Part shown: positions 15,642-23,500 of the stretch, one piece after another | Position numbering within the stretch: the stretch's first letter is position 1 | How the letters are laid out: each line of letters begins with the position of its first letter | Origin: JAVBPP01 sp031549535 | Lineage (GTDB): Bacteria; Bacillota; Clostridia; Oscillospirales; Acutalibacteraceae | DNA: 33,287 nt | NCBI GenBank assembly: GCA_031549535.1 | Contig: JAVBPP010000095.1 | Location: 1 to 33,287, forward strand | Reading direction: 5' to 3' | Notes under the pieces: model-generated | Databases searched by the model: none | Seen by the model: the letters and a program-made list of their open reading frames with translations, nothing else | Told to the model about the DNA's origin: nothing | Made by a program: the position numbers and the translations under genes

Positions 15642-16247
15642 GAAGCTTTTCTCCTTTTTAAAAAAGAGCAGGGCAAACAGATACACCGAAACGGCAAGTA
15701 ACGTGAAATTGTAGCCGCTTTTCACCAGCAGAATCACGCCAAACAGAATCAGCGGAACTACCAAAAAATAGGAAAGCAGCATGCAGGCGCGTTTCGCTTC
15801 GGCCTCCTCGCGGCGCAGGCAGAGCAGAAAATACAGCGTCTGGCTGCCGTCCAGCGGCTCAATGGGCAGCAGATTAAACAGCGCAAGAGCCAGATTGGCC
15901 TGCAGCGGCAGCGCAAGCCGCCCGTCCGCCGCACGGTAAAACGCAAGGCAGAGCAATACAGCCAGCAAATTAAAAAATGGCCCCGCAAGGCAGACCAGCG
16001 CCTCCTGACGCAGGGAGAGGGAGATGCTGCTTGCGCGGTCAATGCGCATGCCGAAGATGCCCAGGCTCACCTGGCGCGGCGCAGCCCCGCAGAGCAGCAG
16101 GCAGACCAAATGCCCGCTTTCATGCAAAAAACAGGCGGCCAGCGTAATGGCCGCCGCCCCGCTGTCGTCCAATATCAGCATGAGGGTCACGCTCACGGCA
16201 AATAAAAAGCTGACGTGCAGATGTACGCGTTTGAGCTGTAGTTTCAT
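15633..16247 (-). CDS. spoIVFB: M50 intramembrane metalloprotease, SpoIVFB-like
   Basis: A 204-residue site-2-protease-family enzyme. The zinc motif HESGH gives His42, Glu43 and His46, and NLLPIEPLDGSQ supplies Asp133, close to the positions in Bacillus SpoIVFB (His43, His47, Asp137). About six hydrophobic segments are visible. In sporulation SpoIVFB sits in the outer forespore membrane of the mother cell and cleaves pro-sigma-K. The C-terminal CBS domain of the Bacillus enzyme is absent. The gene lies 22 bp after a LytM-domain membrane protein, reproducing the spoIVFA-spoIVFB order. AGGATAGGA precedes the ATG. Another small M50 protease role cannot be excluded. Confidence 0.78.
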   Translation of the reverse strand: MKLQLKRVHLHVSFLFAVSVTLMLILDDSGAAAITLAACFLHESGHLVCLLLCGAAPRQVSLGIFGMRIDRASSISLSLRQEALVCLAGPFFNLLAVLLCLAFYRAADGRLALPLQANLALALFNLLPIEPLDGSQTLYFLLCLRREEAEAKRACMLLSYFLVVPLILFGVILLVKSGYNFTLLAVSVYLFALLFFKKEKSFVT

Positions 16248-16269
16248 GGTGTAAGTCCTATCCTGTAAA

Positions 16270-17181
16270 TCATCGCGTATCCCAAATCCATTCCGGGTTC
16301 ATACGCACGTCGTTAATACGAATCTCAAAATGCAGGTGCGGCCCCGTTGCCGCGCCTGTTTGCCCAACGAGGGCGATAATCTCTCCCGCACGGATGTGTG
16401 CGCCCTTGGTGACATACAGCTCCCGGCAGTGGGCATAAACGCTCAGCATTCCGTTTTCGTGCCGTAGCTTGACATAGTTGCCGAAGCCGCTGGAGGAGGT
16501 GGCCTCCTCCACAACGCCGCCCCAGGCTGCGGCGATGGGGGTACCCTCCGGCGCGGCGATGTCAAGCCCCGTGTGCAGCCCTTCTTCCCCCGTGATGGGA
16601 TGAATGCGGTAGCCGAAGCGGGAGGAAATTCTGCCGTCCACACAGAGCATGGGCTGAGCCGTGACATAGACGGGCGCAAACGAGGCGTTGACATTGTCCG
16701 CCAAAACGGCGATATCCACCCCGCCGCTGGGCAAATCCAAATCCTCTTCAAAAGCCGTAGTAGGTGCCGCCGCGCTGCTTGTTGGAGCCGTTGTGTCAGC
16801 GGCCTCTTCGGCGGGGGAGTCGCCGCTGTTTTCCTGCGGCGTTTTGCTTTCTTTTTTCCAGTTATCCATGGGTGCCAACACATACATGGCGGAATTCTTG
16901 ATTTTCGCAAACATATCCCTGGCCGGCATATCCACGCTCATAATGCTGCGGTAGGCGTTGCCCAGGGCGTGAAAGCGATCCGGGCTGAGTTTGCTGAGCA
17001 GAAACACCCCGCCCACCAGCAGGGCGCAAAGCAGCGTTTGCAGCAGGGTAATGCGCACGAGGTAGTCGCCCTTGCCCGCACTGCGCCCGGCTTCTCCATC
17101 CTCCCAGCCGTAGTCCTCCGCAGTTTGCTCCCGCTGCTGCCTGCGGGCGCGTATTTCCTCCATCCAAAGCTCGTCTTCCAT
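16270..17181 (-). CDS. spoIVFA: Membrane-anchored M23/LytM protein, SpoIVFA-like
   Basis: A 303-residue protein with a charged cytoplasmic N-terminus, one membrane helix (about 43-63), a linker rich in Pro, Thr and Ala (about 110-150), and a C-terminal LytM domain (about 183-300). In sporulation SpoIVFA anchors and restrains SpoIVFB until the SpoIVB signal arrives. Unlike the degenerate domain known for Bacillus SpoIVFA, this one keeps all zinc-site residues of active M23 endopeptidases: His203 and Asp207 (HTGLD), His251 (YAHC), His282 and His284 (HLHFE). It may therefore cut peptidoglycan as well. GGGGGAGCAGG lies directly before the ATG. A general cell-wall hydrolase is the alternative; the neighbouring spoIVFB argues for SpoIVFA. 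Confidence 0.65.
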   Translation of the reverse strand: MEDELWMEEIRARRQQREQTAEDYGWEDGEAGRSAGKGDYLVRITLLQTLLCALLVGGVFLLSKLSPDRFHALGNAYRSIMSVDMPARDMFAKIKNSAMYVLAPMDNWKKESKTPQENSGDSPAEEAADTTAPTSSAAAPTTAFEEDLDLPSGGVDIAVLADNVNASFAPVYVTAQPMLCVDGRISSRFGYRIHPITGEEGLHTGLDIAAPEGTPIAAAWGGVVEEATSSSGFGNYVKLRHENGMLSVYAHCRELYVTKGAHIRAGEIIALVGQTGAATGPHLHFEIRINDVRMNPEWIWDTR

Positions 17182-17216
17182 CCTGCTCCCCCGCCTTTGC
17201 TTTTGCGTTTTATATT

Positions 17217-17396
17217 ATACCAATCACCTTTTATACCAATCTCCATTAGAAAACGTTATAAAAAATCAAGGAAAAGCTTTGCGGTATGGCTTTTCTTGGA
17301 TATTGGCATTAGAATACTTGCAAAATTCGGTAACGGGCGTTTCATGTATGCGCTCTTGCCGAATTTTGCGAAAAGTATTCTTAATGGGATTGGTAT
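17217..17396. mobile_element. Composite of ATACCAAT-family palindromic elements
   Basis: Four family termini occur in 180 bp: ATACCAAT at 17217-17224 and 17233-17240, ATTGGCAT at 17302-17309 and ATTGGTAT at 17389-17396. The segment 17233-17309 is a copy of the 5649-5750 element with roughly 25 bp deleted internally. The segment 17310-17396 is a different palindrome with arms AGAATACTT...AAGTATTCT and inner CAAAATTCGG/CCGAATTTTG. The simplest reading is one element inserted into or beside another. It lies between spoIVFA and the symporter gene, and one end forms a TATAAT sequence about 35 bp before spoIVFA. Confidence 0.75.
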
Positions 17397-17427
17397 TACT
17401 ATATGCGGCAGAGATGGGAGAAATAAC

Positions 17428-17454
17428 AAAAAAGGCTGGGGAGCTCCCAGCCTT
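17428..17454 (-). terminator. Intrinsic terminator of the symporter gene
   Basis: On the minus strand AAGGCTGGG, a 5-nt loop and CCCAGCCTT are followed by a run of T. It starts 27 bp after the symporter's stop codon. Confidence 0.85.
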
Positions 17455-17480
17455 CTGATATAAAAGAGTTATAGTTACGG

Positions 17481-18953
17481 TTACATTTCTGCGCCCAGCG
17501 TTGTATCCGACCGTTCCGCCATTTCCTGGCTGCGGCGCACGAGCAGCTCCTCATACATGCGGTTGCGCTCGTGGGCGCTCAAGGGGTAGAGGAATTTTGG
17601 GATGATGGAAAGCAGGCTGGTTAAAAACGGAACAAGGGTGCAGAACATAAACAGCAGGTATTTGGTGTGGTTATTCTGCTTGCCGTAGCCTGCGGTGATG
17701 TCATAGCCCAGCGCCTTTAACAGCAGGGGACGAATGGAATTCATAATGGAGTTTAAAATTTTGCTGGCAAAGCTTTTTGCCACAACAGTCATGCCCTCGG
17801 TGCGGTAGCCGTTCTTCCACTCGCAGTAATCCAGAGATTCGTTAAAAATTTCGGTTGGAATGATGCGTTTAAGGCCGAGGAAGGCGTTGGCGATAAACTC
17901 CTGCAGCATTAAGATAGGAATCATTTTCATGGGGCTGCGGTACCAGCCGCGCTCACCGATTCCACCGATGGAGCCATAGAAAAACACCAGTGCCATCAAA
18001 AATTCTGATGCGCTGCCGCCGGCCACCCACAGTGTTTTGGTGGAAAAGCGCTTGCGCAGATAGGTTACAGCGGCGATGCCGCCCGTGGAAGTCAGGCCGC
18101 CTGGGATACCCACAATATTTTTATAGGTGGCCGAGCCCAAAACATCTATGTAGTAGTTGTTTTTATTCACATTCACCTTGAGCGAGCCAAGGCATTCGGA
18201 GATGGTTGCGATTAAAAGCGGCTTGTTGCTAACGATAGATTTCAGACCTTGCAGAATGCTGGGCGTGTCAACCGATTGCTGCACACGTTCCCGCGAAACA
18301 AACAGAAAATACAGGCCGATTGCGCCGCTGACCGTGGCGGTGAAAATACCCATTTTCGCATAGACCCCGCGCATCGTCCAGCTCACCTTCTGTGTGTTGA
18401 CCAGGTCAATAAACAGACCCATTAGAAGAGAGGGAATCTGTTCACCGAAAAAGCCGGAGAGCAGCTGTGTCAACATAATCAGCCGCGTTCGGTCAACCGG
18501 GTGCGGTGTGATGGAGGCGAGGTAGCCGCTGGTAGAAATTCCGCGAAACGTTGCAAGTCCCTCGTTCAACAGCCCAAGGGCAACATACATGACAAATTTT
18601 CCCATGCTCGTGGGATCCTGGCTGAAAAAATAGGGCATCAGCCAGCCGAGGATGCCTAAAATGGTTCCGGGCACCGCCGTCATAAAGAGATAGGGCTTAA
18701 ACTTGCCCCAGCGTGTGCGGGTTTTATCCACAATTGCCCCGGTGAAGGTGTCGTTTGCAATGTCCCAAACGGAGTTAATTGCGCTTTGCAGCGAAAGCAG
18801 CTTTAGGTCGATTTTCAGCACATCATACAAAAAGCGTTCGTTATAGTCGCTGATGTTAAAGCCTGCCGAAACGTCAAACAGGATGTAGCCCAGCATTTCC
18901 TTGCTGCCGACATAACGCCGGTCTTTTTGGGCAATGCTCACTTCCTTCGCCAT
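17481..18953 (-). CDS. GPH-family sugar:cation symporter (MFS)
   Basis: A 490-residue membrane transporter with about twelve hydrophobic segments. The N-terminal part shows the GPH pattern: an early aromatic-rich helix, then DIANDTFTGAIVDKTRTRWGKFKPYL, the cytoplasmic D-x4-D-x4-RWGKF-type loop of this family. GPH proteins import glycosides, pentosides or uronides with H+ or Na+. The substrate cannot be assigned; glycan-derived sugars are plausible given the fucose isomerase and mannosidase. The ATG at 18953 is chosen because a GGAG site precedes it and a promoter lies between it and the longer alternative start at 19031. The gene stands alone between its own promoter and terminator. Confidence 0.82.
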   Translation of the reverse strand: MAKEVSIAQKDRRYVGSKEMLGYILFDVSAGFNISDYNERFLYDVLKIDLKLLSLQSAINSVWDIANDTFTGAIVDKTRTRWGKFKPYLFMTAVPGTILGILGWLMPYFFSQDPTSMGKFVMYVALGLLNEGLATFRGISTSGYLASITPHPVDRTRLIMLTQLLSGFFGEQIPSLLMGLFIDLVNTQKVSWTMRGVYAKMGIFTATVSGAIGLYFLFVSRERVQQSVDTPSILQGLKSIVSNKPLLIATISECLGSLKVNVNKNNYYIDVLGSATYKNIVGIPGGLTSTGGIAAVTYLRKRFSTKTLWVAGGSASEFLMALVFFYGSIGGIGERGWYRSPMKMIPILMLQEFIANAFLGLKRIIPTEIFNESLDYCEWKNGYRTEGMTVVAKSFASKILNSIMNSIRPLLLKALGYDITAGYGKQNNHTKYLLFMFCTLVPFLTSLLSIIPKFLYPLSAHERNRMYEELLVRRSQEMAERSDTTLGAEM

Positions 18954-18985
18954 GAAACCACTCCAATGCTTACCATATTTATGTA

Positions 18986-19014
18986 ATTCTACCATCACAG
19001 CCAACAAAAGGCAA
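18986..19014 (-). promoter_or_regulatory. Promoter of the symporter gene
   Basis: On the minus strand TTGCCT and TAGAAT are 17 bp apart, 33 bp before the preferred ATG. Confidence 0.6.
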
Positions 19015-19065
19015 GATAATTTACAAAACAATCAGGGAAACCCTGCCTGCCAGAGGGGCTTGCCA

Positions 19066-20667
19066 TTACCACTCATCCCGCTCATCCCGCATTACGGCGT
19101 GGGCGCAGCGGATGCCGTCTACTGCCGCGGAAACGATGCCGCCCGCATAGCCCGCGCCCTCGCCGCAGGGGTAAAGGCCGCGCAGCGCGGATTGAAACAG
19201 CTCATCCCGCACAATGCGCAGCGGCGCGGAGGAACGTGTTTCGGCGGCGGTTAACACCGCGTCCGGCAGGGTAAAGCCCTGCAGCTTGCGGTTCATCTGC
19301 TCCAGCGCCTGCGCCAGCGTATCTGTCACGCTCTGCGGCAGAATGGCGCGGATATCATCCGCTTTGACGCCCGTGGGGCAGCTGGGCTTGACCGCGCCCA
19401 TGCGCGTTGACGGCCTTCCCCGCAGAAAATCCCCCACCAGCTGCGCGGGCGCGCGATAGTCCCCGCCGCCGCGCTGAAACGCGCAGCACTCTATCTCGCG
19501 CTGCAATTCCATGCCCGCAAGCGGATGCTTGCCGGGAAACTGCTCCGGCGCAATACCTACCAAAACGGCGGAATTGGAGTTTTCCCCGTCGCGCGCATAG
19601 GCGCTCATGCCGTTGACGACCAGCGCACCCTCCTCTGAGGCCGCGTTGACTACTGTGCCGCCCGGGCACATGCAAAAGGTATAGGCACCGCGCCCGTGAG
19701 CCGGGTGGCAGGCCAGCTTGTAGTCCGCCGCGCCCAGCGCGGGGTGCCCGGCGAAGGCGCCGTACTGCGCCCTGTCAATCCACTCCCTCGGGTGCTCAAT
19801 GCGCACACCCACCGAAAAGGGCTTCTGCTCCAAAGGGATGCCCTGCCGCGCGAGCATCTGCGCCGTATCCCGCGCGGAGTGGCCGATGCAAAGCAGCACC
19901 GTATCCGTCTCAAAATCGCCCGTTTCCACCGCACTCTCCCAGCGGATGCCCTGGACTGTGCCGTTCGCGGTATAAAAGCCCGCCAGCTTGCAGCCGAAGC
20001 GGATTTCCCCGCCCAGCGCAAGCAGCTCTGCGCGGATGCTGCGTACTATGTCCGCGAGCTTGTCCGTGCCGATGTGCGGCTTGGCGCTGTAACAAATTTC
20101 CGGCGGCGCACCGTGGGTGGTGAGTGATTCCAACACATGGGCGCAGAGCGGGTCCTTGATGCCGGTGGTCAGCTTGCCGTCTGAAAAGGTTCCCGCCCCG
20201 CCCTCGCCGAATTGGACGTTGGATTCACAGTTCAGCCTGCGCTCCCGCCAAAAGGTTTCCACGTCCTTTTGCCGCGTTTCAACCGCCTGCCCGCGCTCGA
20301 GCACGAGGGGGCGCAGCCCTGCCCGCGCCAGTGTCAGCGCGGCAAACATTCCGGCGGGGCCAAAGCCGACCACAACAGGGCGCAGCGCACTGCGGCGGCG
20401 CAGCGGCACCTCGGGCAAAGGGCGTATTTCATACAGCTCCACATGGCTCAGCTGCCTTTTCAGCACGGCCTCCTCCCCGCCGCGCAGGGTAACGGCTACG
20501 TTATAGATGAAAAAAATATCGCTTTTTTTGCGCGAATCCACCGCTTTTTTCAAAACCTGAATTTGGCTGATATCTTCCGTGCGCAAGGAAAGGCGCTTTG
20601 CCGCCGCACGCAGCAGCGCATCCTCCGGCGCGTCCAACGGTAGTTTTATTTCTGTGAGCTTGAGCAT
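19066..20667 (-). CDS. FAD-dependent dehydrogenase of the COG2509 type
   Basis: A 533-residue flavoprotein of an uncharacterised but widespread family. Residues 1-90 form the family's N-terminal domain. The dinucleotide-binding fold begins VVVGFGPAGMFAALTLARAG near residue 98 and ends in VLERG. NVQFGEGGAGTFSDGKLTT is a family signature near residue 150, and GLYPCGEGAGYAGGIVSAAVDG near residue 500 closes the FAD site. The reaction is unknown; it is probably soluble and cytoplasmic. The ATG lies one base after the yaiI stop, with GGGGGA in the yaiI 3' end as ribosome site, so it belongs to the same operon. Confidence 0.88.
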   Translation of the reverse strand: MLKLTEIKLPLDAPEDALLRAAAKRLSLRTEDISQIQVLKKAVDSRKKSDIFFIYNVAVTLRGGEEAVLKRQLSHVELYEIRPLPEVPLRRRSALRPVVVGFGPAGMFAALTLARAGLRPLVLERGQAVETRQKDVETFWRERRLNCESNVQFGEGGAGTFSDGKLTTGIKDPLCAHVLESLTTHGAPPEICYSAKPHIGTDKLADIVRSIRAELLALGGEIRFGCKLAGFYTANGTVQGIRWESAVETGDFETDTVLLCIGHSARDTAQMLARQGIPLEQKPFSVGVRIEHPREWIDRAQYGAFAGHPALGAADYKLACHPAHGRGAYTFCMCPGGTVVNAASEEGALVVNGMSAYARDGENSNSAVLVGIAPEQFPGKHPLAGMELQREIECCAFQRGGGDYRAPAQLVGDFLRGRPSTRMGAVKPSCPTGVKADDIRAILPQSVTDTLAQALEQMNRKLQGFTLPDAVLTAAETRSSAPLRIVRDELFQSALRGLYPCGEGAGYAGGIVSAAVDGIRCAHAVMRDERDEW

Positions 20668-20668
20668 G

Positions 20669-21100
20669 TTATTCCCCCAATATGTTTCTCAGCGCGGCCA
20701 GAAACGCCGCATCCTGCTCCGGGCTGCGTTTGGCGTTCCCTTTGAGCCTGCCGCCCGCCATGCGGATTTTCTTGGCTGTGTGGCGCTGTAGGAGCAGGGC
20801 GTCCATGTTATCCGCGCAGAACACCAGTCCGTTTTGGTTCAGCGCCCGTGCACCGCGAGCCAGGCACATTGCGGCAAGGCCGTAATCCTGCGTAACAACG
20901 ACGTCACCCGCCTCAATTAGGTTCACCAGGCGAAAGTCCACACTGTCCGCGCCTTGGTCAACCGTGATAGTTTGCGCAGCTGCCCGCTCAAACACATGGG
21001 CGCTGTCGCAAATCAGCACACAGGGCAGGGAAAATTCCCCGGCCAGCGCAATGCTGCAATCCACCACCGGGCAGCCATCGGCGTCAATCAATACTTTCAT
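20669..21100 (-). CDS. yaiI: YaiI/YqxD family protein (UPF0178)
   Basis: A 143-residue conserved bacterial protein of unknown role with a PIN-like fold. The start MKVLIDADGCPV is diagnostic, with further acidic positions in GDVVVTQDYGLA. RLKGNAKRSPEQDAAF is the conserved C-terminal segment. Members are suspected nucleases, without proof. GGGAGG stands 11 bases before the ATG. It is 18 bp downstream of the lipoprotein gene and 1 bp upstream of the flavoprotein gene. Confidence 0.9.
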   Translation of the reverse strand: MKVLIDADGCPVVDCSIALAGEFSLPCVLICDSAHVFERAAAQTITVDQGADSVDFRLVNLIEAGDVVVTQDYGLAAMCLARGARALNQNGLVFCADNMDALLLQRHTAKKIRMAGGRLKGNAKRSPEQDAAFLAALRNILGE

Positions 21101-21118
21101 GCTATCAGCGCCCTCCCA

Positions 21119-22051
21119 TTATTTAAAAACCAGCGGAATATCGTGTGCCGTTAAAAAGCCATCCTCCCGGGGCGATAAGGCGGTAATGCTTTCTGCCTCC
21201 CGGCCGTACAGGCTTCGCGTTATTTCGTTCTTTCCATCCCGCTGTGCGGCGCTCTCCACAAGGATATAGGCGGCGTCGGAGCAAACCGAAATTTCCTTCG
21301 GCAGCTTCGGCGTGGCGTAACGCTTGGTTGAAATGACCCCATTTTGCGCATTCATTTCCACCACCGCTACGGCTGAAGGTGGGTCTACTTGCTCAATTGT
21401 CAGGGATACTTCAAATTCTTCCACCGTCTTGACCCCGTTGATTGTGCGCGTTGCGCTTGCGTTGATGGTTCCGTTTTGCTGCGCCGCGGCACCCCCAACG
21501 TGAAAGCCGGAGCCCTGCACGGCGTAAACGCGCCCGTCTGCGCTTTGATACACCGGATTGTAATACACAATTACCTCCTGCCCCGCCGCAACATAAAGCG
21601 TGCTGCTCAAGCGCGTTTGCCTAAGTGCATCACCGTGATTATAATCGAAATGCACCTTGCTGAAGATATCGTCTGAAACGCTGCTTTCAAAAGCTTCGCC
21701 GTTCGAGGGCGTAACCGAGGCGGTAAAAAAACGATACCCCGCGACCTGTTCAAACACGTATTCCTGCCGCGCAAAGGGTTCGCCGTTTTCGTCTTGCTCC
21801 TGTATTGTCTGTAAGCTGGCGTAAAGGCGCATGTCGTCATGCAACGGTACCCGCCCGTCGGCCAGCGCCTCTTCCCACCCGCTCAGGAAGGCCTCCTCTT
21901 GAAACGGGTTGGAGCCGTCCCGCGTGACCAATACCCCAATTAAGCGCTCCTCTTCCGGTTTTGCAAATTCCGCCCGCGCGAGCTGACAGCCGCACAGGGA
22001 GAGCGCAAACATAAGCAACATACAAAGCGCCGCCGCCTTACGCTTCTTCAT
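21119..22051 (-). CDS. Lipoprotein of the YozG/DUF2975-linked module
   Basis: A 310-residue lipoprotein. The signal peptide ends in LSLCGC, giving lipidated Cys22. The mature part starts with a segment reading ERLIGVLVTRDGSNPF, has a central region with VIVYYNPVYQSADGRVYAVQGSGF, and ends with YILVESAAQRDGKNEITRSLYG. I recognise this as a conserved unnamed family usually encoded beside a small Xre regulator and a multi-span membrane protein, as it is here. Function is unknown; an extracytoplasmic sensor or partner of the membrane protein is a guess. The ATG at 22051 is preferred because GGAGGAGG is correctly spaced for it and too close to the in-frame ATG at 22057. It overlaps the regulator gene by 14 bp. 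Confidence 0.75.
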   Translation of the reverse strand: MKKRKAAALCMLLMFALSLCGCQLARAEFAKPEEERLIGVLVTRDGSNPFQEEAFLSGWEEALADGRVPLHDDMRLYASLQTIQEQDENGEPFARQEYVFEQVAGYRFFTASVTPSNGEAFESSVSDDIFSKVHFDYNHGDALRQTRLSSTLYVAAGQEVIVYYNPVYQSADGRVYAVQGSGFHVGGAAAQQNGTINASATRTINGVKTVEEFEVSLTIEQVDPPSAVAVVEMNAQNGVISTKRYATPKLPKEISVCSDAAYILVESAAQRDGKNEITRSLYGREAESITALSPREDGFLTAHDIPLVFK

Positions 22052-22271
22052 CTTCATCCTCCTCCAAAACTCCGTCAAAGCGCAGTAAATCCCCAACGCT
22101 GCAATCCAAATAATAGCAAATGCGGTTGATGGTGGAAAAGCGGATGCCCCTGGCCTTGCCGCTGCGCAGGATGGAAAGGTTCGCCTGCGTAATGCCCACC
22201 AGCGCGCAAAGCTCCTTGGCGGTCATGCCCCGCCGTTTGAGCGCCTCATCTAAATGAACGGTAATAGCCAT
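22038..22271 (-). CDS. YozG-type Xre/Cro helix-turn-helix regulator
   Basis: A 77-residue protein almost entirely made of one HTH_3 domain: MTAKELCALVGITQANLSIL is the helix-turn-helix, then ICYYLDCSVGDLLRFD. It ends in a strongly acidic tail (LEEDEDEEA). Such regulators bind short dyads near their own promoter. AAGAGG precedes the ATG; the longer reading from 22385 lies inside the membrane-protein gene. It is the second gene of the operon, 10 bp after the membrane protein. The likely operator is the dyad at 23256-23292. Confidence 0.88.
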   Translation of the reverse strand: MAITVHLDEALKRRGMTAKELCALVGITQANLSILRSGKARGIRFSTINRICYYLDCSVGDLLRFDGVLEEDEDEEA

Positions 22272-22281
22272 TTCAAACCTC

Positions 22282-23229
22282 TTAAATAAACAAATCATGC
22301 TCAGCCTTCCACTGCCGAACCCGCTCAAAATAGGCAGAAAACAAAAGCAGCCCAAGCAGGAACAGCAGAGATGAAAGCGGAACAAACATGTGATAACTAA
22401 CTGTGCGCACGCGCATCCCTAGGGCAAACTGCAGCGTATGCAACCCGATTTGGGAGAGCAGGATGCTCTGCACGGCAAGGCGGCACAGTGCGCCTAAGCG
22501 GCGAAGCGCTTGCGCAAGCGCTTCGCCGTAAGGGCTGCGTTCCAAAGCGCGGATACACGGAATCGCCCACAAAAGCGCCGCCAGATTCCACGCATACGGC
22601 AGCACACGCACGAGGTACTGCAGCAGCAGAAACAGCCGGGAAAGGCCCAGGTCTGCACCGTCCGTATTTGTTTGCGTAAGTGTTCGCAATTGCGTGAGCA
22701 GGCCGGAGAGCTCCAGCGTAAACACGCAAAACACAAACAGCGCGCACAGGAGAGCCAGTAAAATTTTTAAGCTGTGCAGCAGAAAGTCTGTTCCGCCCGC
22801 CTTGATTGCGCGTAACACGCGTAGCAGCGCATAGCCGAGCGCAACGGAATACACCACCATGCTTCCCGCCATACCGCTCATCTCCTCCACCCCGAGCGGG
22901 CTCGGGAACAGGCCGGGATTAATGAGCATATAAAGATGCGCAAACAACACCGCGCATAGCAGAGCCAACAGGCCGTCCTCTATCCGCACGCGTTTTTGCA
23001 GGGAGCGGTAGCCCAAATAGGCCAGCGGCAGCAGGCAGATGCCCGCATACAGCAGGATGGCGGCAATATTTCCCCCGGCAGAGCTGAGTGAGAGACCCCG
23101 CAGCCCCTCGCCGAGTTTCACCCAAGGGAAAAATGCGATGGTGAGCGCGTCAAACTGTTCCCAACAGGCAAGCCCGATGCACACAGGCAGCTGCGCGGCC
23201 AAAAGCACCAATAGCAGTTTTCGTTTCAT
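22282..23229 (-). CDS. Multi-span membrane protein of the DUF2975 type
   Basis: A 315-residue protein with about eight hydrophobic segments, beginning KLLLVLLAAQLPVCIGLACW. In many Firmicutes a DUF2975-like membrane protein is encoded directly before a YozG regulator; the order and spacing here match, though this protein is longer than the usual 150-200 residues and could be an expanded relative. No catalytic motif was seen. It is the first gene after the operon promoter; only a weak GGGGCG ribosome site precedes the ATG. Assignment to the family rests mainly on context. Confidence 0.65.
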   Translation of the reverse strand: MKRKLLLVLLAAQLPVCIGLACWEQFDALTIAFFPWVKLGEGLRGLSLSSAGGNIAAILLYAGICLLPLAYLGYRSLQKRVRIEDGLLALLCAVLFAHLYMLINPGLFPSPLGVEEMSGMAGSMVVYSVALGYALLRVLRAIKAGGTDFLLHSLKILLALLCALFVFCVFTLELSGLLTQLRTLTQTNTDGADLGLSRLFLLLQYLVRVLPYAWNLAALLWAIPCIRALERSPYGEALAQALRRLGALCRLAVQSILLSQIGLHTLQFALGMRVRTVSYHMFVPLSSLLFLLGLLLFSAYFERVRQWKAEHDLFI

Positions 23230-23255
23230 TGCAAACGCCCCAAATTATTGTTTTG

Positions 23256-23292
23256 CGATAATGTCAAAGCCAGTATACGCGACATATTATCG
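23256..23292. promoter_or_regulatory. Operator-like dyad around the operon's -10 box
   Basis: CGATAATGTC (23256-23265) and GACATATTATCG (23281-23292) are inverted half-sites, matching at nine or ten positions with one inserted base. They flank the -10 box, so a bound protein would block RNA polymerase. The adjacent YozG-type regulator is the obvious candidate. Confidence 0.55.
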
Positions 23293-23300
23293 TTTGTCAA
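23272..23300 (-). promoter_or_regulatory. Strong promoter of the membrane protein-Xre-lipoprotein-yaiI operon
   Basis: On the minus strand consensus TTGACA and TATACT are exactly 17 bp apart, 42 bp before the first start codon. All five downstream genes are spaced by 18 bp or less or overlap, and no other promoter or terminator was noticed between them. Confidence 0.85.
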
Positions 23301-23391
23301 TAATTTTTTGAAAAAATGATAAAAGGTTTGTTTAGCAGTACGCGGATCTTGCGTTACAAATAGCGGGCATTGCCCGAAATACAGAAAAAAA

Positions 23392-23420
23392 TTGACTTAC
23401 TCCCAGATTTTTACTATACT
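23392..23420 (+). promoter_or_regulatory. Promoter of the alpha/beta hydrolase gene
   Basis: TTGACT (23392-23397) and TATACT (23415-23420) are 17 bp apart. About 80 bp of leader follow before the start codon. Confidence 0.75.
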
Positions 23421-23500
23421 GTATATACACTCGTAGCGCAAGCGCTCATGACGCAGGCAGAAAAGAATTTTTATTCTTGTATCGGAAAGGTGGTTTTTTT

